Positions 61,414-64,000 of a stretch of 64,000 nt of DNA are shown here, piece by piece. The stretch spans positions 62,001 through 126,000 of the forward strand of contig DASVPO010000014.1 of assembly GCA_036382855.1 (NCBI GenBank), given 5' to 3'. Below the pieces are notes generated by a model. That model had not been told where the DNA came from, ran no database searches, and worked only from the letters and a program-made list of their open reading frames with translations. This stretch comes from DASVTR01 sp036382855 (GTDB taxonomy: Bacteria; Acidobacteriota; Blastocatellia; Pyrinomonadales; Pyrinomonadaceae). A program made the translations under genes and the position numbers. Position 1 is the stretch's first letter; each line of letters begins with the position of its first letter.

Positions 61414-61872
61414 ATGTCAACATACTTTCCGAGCGGGACTGGTCTCGCTGAAAATCGCAAATGGCACGTCGTTGACGCGGCGGGGCAAACGGTCGGCCGG
61501 CTGGCAACCGAAGTCGCAAGTCTTTTGTCGGGCAAGCGTAATCCGCAATGGACGCCCTTCATGGACATGGGCGACCACGTTATCGTTATCAACGCCAGCA
61601 AGGCCGTCTTCAAAGGCTCTAAGGCAGAGCAGAAGGTCTATCGCCATCACACGCTCTATCCGGGCGGCTTGCGCGAGATTTCCGTCAAAGACCAGTTTGC
61701 TAAGCACCCTGAGCGCATCATCGAGTCGGCCGTCAAAGGGATGCTGCCGAAGAATAAGCTGGGCAAAGCAATGGCGAAGAAGTTGAAGGTCTACAGGGAC
61801 GCCGACCACCCGCATGCAGCCCAGAGACCGCAACCCCTCGTCATCACCCCGCGCGAAAGCAAACCCGAATAA
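61414..61872 (+). CDS. rplM: 50S ribosomal protein L13
   Basis: This 152-residue protein contains WHVVDAAGQTVGRLATEVA, GDHVIVINASKAVFKGSK, KVYRHHTLYPGGLREI and the conserved AVKGMLPKNKLGKAM. L13 binds 23S rRNA early in 50S assembly. ATG 61414 is preceded by AGAGAGAG; an earlier in-frame TTG lies within the promoter -35 box and is rejected. rpsI follows 43 nt later, the usual pairing. Confidence 0.98.
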   Translation: MSTYFPSGTGLAENRKWHVVDAAGQTVGRLATEVASLLSGKRNPQWTPFMDMGDHVIVINASKAVFKGSKAEQKVYRHHTLYPGGLREISVKDQFAKHPERIIESAVKGMLPKNKLGKAMAKKLKVYRDADHPHAAQRPQPLVITPRESKPE

Positions 61873-61915
61873 GCAAACCAGAAGCGATTAGATTTGAGAA
61901 GGAAGACGAAAAGCT

Positions 61916-62308
61916 GTGGCTGAGATTCAATATTATGGAACGGGGCGGCGCAAGACTTCGACGGCGCGCGTCTACTTGCGTCCCGGCGCGGGCGAAGTCA
62001 AGGTTAACAAGAAACCTTTCGAGCAGTATTTCCCGAACGAAACGCTGCGCATGATTATTCGCCAGCCGTTGCAGTTGACCGAGACGGCGAACAAGTTTGA
62101 CATTCTCGTCAACGTCATCGGCGGCGGCCCTGCGGGTCAGGCCGGTGCGATTCGACACGGCATCACGCGCGCCCTGATGGAATTCAACGCCGACCTGCGA
62201 CCGACCTTGAAGCACGCCGGGCTGGTCACGCGCGACCCACGCATCAAGGAACGCAAGAAGTACGGACAGAAGGGCGCACGCAAGCGCTTCCAGTTCTCGA
62301 AACGGTAA
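61916..62308 (+). CDS. rpsI: 30S ribosomal protein S9
   Basis: This 130-residue protein has YYGTGRRKTSTARVYLRPG, the conserved GGGPAGQAGAIRHGI, and the basic C-terminal tail ERKKYGQKGARKRFQFSKR, which reaches the decoding site. It starts at GTG 61916 with a GAAGGAAGACG-type ribosome-binding site. It is co-transcribed with rplM. Confidence 0.98.
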   Translation: MAEIQYYGTGRRKTSTARVYLRPGAGEVKVNKKPFEQYFPNETLRMIIRQPLQLTETANKFDILVNVIGGGPAGQAGAIRHGITRALMEFNADLRPTLKHAGLVTRDPRIKERKKYGQKGARKRFQFSKR

Positions 62309-62310
62309 GA

Positions 62311-62383
62311 AGTAATGAGTGATAAGTAATGGGTGATGAGTTAAAAACAACTGCTCATTACTCATCACTCGTTACTCATCACT
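62311..62383. repeat. TGATGAG-type heptad hairpin after rpsI
   Basis: AGTAATGAGTGATAAGTAAT (from 62311) and units up to 62340 pair with CTCATTACTCATCACTCGTT (from 62354) and units up to 62383. The loop is TTAAAAACAACTG. It is the fourth copy of this sequence family in the window. Confidence 0.9.
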
Positions 62384-62437
62384 GTTCTTATTCCATTGTC
62401 GTCATCTTGATTGGTTGCTTTCCCTTGTCGTGGGAGG

Positions 62438-62466
62438 TTGACTTGAGTTGGCGGCGAGTACATTAA
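62438..62466 (+). promoter_or_regulatory. Candidate promoter for rpsB
   Basis: TTGACT (62438-62443) and CATTAA (62461-62466) are spaced by 17 nt, 28 nt upstream of the rpsB start. The -10 match is weak. Confidence 0.3.
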
Positions 62467-62493
62467 ACCAACACTTAAGAAGGAGATTCTCTT

Positions 62494-63576
62494 TTGGCTT
62501 CGGTGACGATGAAAGAACTCTTGGAGGCCGGTGTACACTTCGGCCACCAGGTCAGGCGCTGGAATCCGAAAATGAAGGAATACATTTTCGGCGAGCGCAA
62601 CGGCATCTACATTATTGACCTTCAGAAGACGCAGCGCATGTTTCGCGACGCCATCCAGTTTGTGACAAGCTTGGTGGCGGAAGACCGCGGCAAAACGGTG
62701 CTCTTCGTCGGCACAAAACGGCAGGCGCAGGACGCCATACGCGAAGAGGCTGCGCGCTCAGGCCAGTACTACATTAACCAACGCTGGCTCGGCGGCCTTC
62801 TGACCAACTTCCAGACCGTGCAGAAATCCATCAAGCGCCTCAAAGACCTCGAAGCGATGCACGAGGATGGGCGCTACGAGAAGATGACGAAGAAGGAGCG
62901 CATCAAGCTCGACCGCGAACGCGAGAGCCTAGACAAGAATCTTTCGGGCATCAAGACGATGACGCGCCTACCCGATGCGGTCTTCATCATTGACGTTAAG
63001 AAGGAAGAGATTGCCGTGGCGGAAGCCAATCGCCTCGGCATCCCTGTCGTTGCCGTAGTTGATACCAACTGCTCGCCCGAAGGAATTGATTACATCATTC
63101 CCGGCAACGACGACGCGCTTCGCGCCGTGCGCCTCTTTGCGTCGCGCATAGCAGATGCCGTTCTTGAAGGACAGCAGATGATTACCGAAGGCGGCGAAGC
63201 TGCGGAAGCGGAAGGAACAACAGGCGAAGAGGCCGGAGCAGCGGAGGGCGATGGCAGCCGTCCGCGCAGGCGTGCGAGCGCAAGCGGCGATAATACAAGC
63301 AGCGTGACCACGAGCCGCGACCCCGGACGCGAGGCCGAGAACGCAACAGACATGGGCGCAGCCGCGCCTTCTGCGGAGACGCAAACCTCCGTGCCCGGCA
63401 ATCAGGGCTTTGGAAAGACGGGCCAGCAGCCTGACAGCACGGGCGACCACCCGCAGGCTGGCACGGGTGCTCCTGTTCGCGGAGCCGACGGCGGCGGTGA
63501 TGATGAAGGCAGCCTGCCGCGTCCTGATAATGCCGCGCAGGAAAAAGGCGCGGAGTCTGTCGGCGCAGCGAAGTAG
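62494..63576 (+). CDS. rpsB: 30S ribosomal protein S2 with long C-terminal tail
   Basis: This 360-residue protein starts at TTG 62494 with AAGGAGATTCTCT upstream. Residues 1-230 are a normal S2: LLEAGVHFGHQVRRWNPKM, VLFVGTKRQAQDAI, YINQRWLGGLLTNF, VFIIDVKKEEIAVAEA and DTNCSPEGIDYIIPGNDDA. The last roughly 125 residues are a low-complexity Glu/Gly/Ala/Asp tail, not part of the usual S2 length of about 240 to 260. S2 completes 30S assembly and sits near bS1. tsf follows. Confidence 0.96.
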   Translation: MASVTMKELLEAGVHFGHQVRRWNPKMKEYIFGERNGIYIIDLQKTQRMFRDAIQFVTSLVAEDRGKTVLFVGTKRQAQDAIREEAARSGQYYINQRWLGGLLTNFQTVQKSIKRLKDLEAMHEDGRYEKMTKKERIKLDRERESLDKNLSGIKTMTRLPDAVFIIDVKKEEIAVAEANRLGIPVVAVVDTNCSPEGIDYIIPGNDDALRAVRLFASRIADAVLEGQQMITEGGEAAEAEGTTGEEAGAAEGDGSRPRRRASASGDNTSSVTTSRDPGREAENATDMGAAAPSAETQTSVPGNQGFGKTGQQPDSTGDHPQAGTGAPVRGADGGGDDEGSLPRPDNAAQEKGAESVGAAK

Positions 63577-63609
63577 ATTAGAACAAACAGGATTCAACTT
63601 TTTCGGCGA

Positions 63610-63659
63610 GCGCAGCCCTCTGATGCGGAACCAGACCGCCGGGCTGCGCAAATTTTTTA
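63610..63659 (+). terminator. Terminator/attenuator between rpsB and tsf
   Basis: GCGCAGCCC (63610-63618) and GGGCTGCGC (63641-63649) form a 9-bp perfect stem followed by AAATTTTTTAT. Because tsf has no obvious promoter of its own, it may lower tsf expression by partial termination. Confidence 0.75.
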
Positions 63660-63700
63660 TACAGGCAGATTAATTCTGACTTCGTTTTTGAGGAGATGTT

Positions 63701-64000
63701 ATGGCAGAGATTACGGCGGCGGCAGTCAAAGCGCTGCGAGAGAAGACCGGCGCGGGCATGATGGAATGCAAGAAGGCGCTGACTGAAGCCGAGGGCAATG
63801 AAGAGAAAGCGATTGAGGTCTTGCGCAAGCGTGGCCTGGCGGCGGCGGGCAAGGCTGCCAGTCGCATTGCGGCCGAAGGCGCGGTCGGTTCTTACATTCA
63901 CATGGGCGGGAAGGTCGGCGTGCTCGTCGAGGTCAACTGCGAGACAGACTTCGTTGCGCGCGGCGAAGAGTTTCAGCAACTCGTCAAGGATGTCGCGATG
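63701..64000 (+). CDS. tsf: Elongation factor Ts, 5' part (runs off window)
   Basis: The first 100 residues are visible: AEITAAAVKALREKTGAGMM, ECKKALTEAEGNEEKAIEVL, RKRGLAAAGKAASR and VGVLVEVNCETDFVAR. This is the N-terminal UBA-like domain and the start of the core of EF-Ts, the nucleotide exchange factor of EF-Tu. GAGGAGATGTT precedes ATG 63701. Confidence 0.97.
   Translation, partial: MAEITAAAVKALREKTGAGMMECKKALTEAEGNEEKAIEVLRKRGLAAAGKAASRIAAEGAVGSYIHMGGKVGVLVEVNCETDFVARGEEFQQLVKDVAM

Noticed and set aside
62968..63651. Antisense frame of about 227 residues over rpsB
   Set aside because: It mirrors the low-complexity S2 tail and has an Arg/Ala-rich composition typical of shadow frames.
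1..64000. tRNA or rRNA genes, including tRNA-Sec
   Set aside because: I scanned the gaps by eye for TPsiC-type GGTTCGAATC motifs with a CCA-proximal stem and found none. A tRNAscan-SE run would settle this.

Overview
The window is a gene-dense bacterial chromosome segment of moderately high GC, with no rRNA, tRNA, CRISPR array, transposase or phage gene visible. Gene content fits an Acidobacteriota genome, probably class Blastocatellia. The pointers are zinc-ribbon/FHA/Ser-Thr-kinase proteins, a stand-alone atpD-atpC pair, a rplM-rpsI-rpsB-tsf block, bacillithiol genes and MacB-type permease arrays. This assignment is inference from gene content, not a sequence match.

Layout. 1-4104 (minus): a signalling cluster of zinc-ribbon, RDD, kinase and FHA proteins. 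4505-12596 (plus): a MacA-like adaptor, one MacB-type ATPase, four FtsX/MacB permeases and a small acyl-carrier-like protein. 12738-19054 (minus): Yip1-like membrane protein, orphan OppD/OppF ATPases, a Tat-type polysaccharide deacetylase, a DUF4177-like protein and methylmalonyl-CoA mutase. 19278-24481 (plus): three small hypotheticals, atpDC, ruvB and a zinc-finger/SpoIIE phosphatase. 24690-30233: pdxJ, a glycosyltransferase, a CtpA-type protease, a secreted protein and rlmI. 30329-32771 (plus): a HAD phosphatase followed by two selenoprotein genes with in-frame TGA codons. 32861-39081 (plus): pfkA, greA, a CDP-alcohol phosphatidyltransferase, two hypotheticals, and a biotin carboxylase with its biotin carrier. 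39130-46701: a low-GC methyltransferase, a HAD hydrolase, mutL, then bshC and a dapA-like gene divergent from ypdA. 46730-55908: a subtilisin-like protease with a stand-alone prodomain-like partner, two DinB proteins, YitT, an exported HslV-like protein, an M43 protease, ACT-malic enzyme and a DUF2520 protein. 55898-59626 (minus): a giant BrxC/PglY-like P-loop ATPase. 60013-64000 (plus): M48 protease, rplM, rpsI, rpsB and the start of tsf.

Functional themes: redox defence (selenocysteine peroxiredoxin, bacillithiol synthesis and disulfide reduction), propionyl/acetyl-CoA metabolism (mutase, biotin carboxylase and carrier, malic enzyme), envelope export and proteolysis, and core translation and energy genes.

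The most unusual features are: (1) two neighbouring genes read through UGA, each with a stem-loop 13-15 nt downstream; (2) at least ten intergenic hairpin elements whose arms are built from degenerate 7-nt units, often abutting the next start codon, in several different sequence families; (3) a 21-nt-periodic array at 53072-53330 containing two long perfect hairpins whose 5-nt loops are complementary; (4) an exported protein whose predicted signal cleavage would expose a proteasome-type N-terminal threonine.
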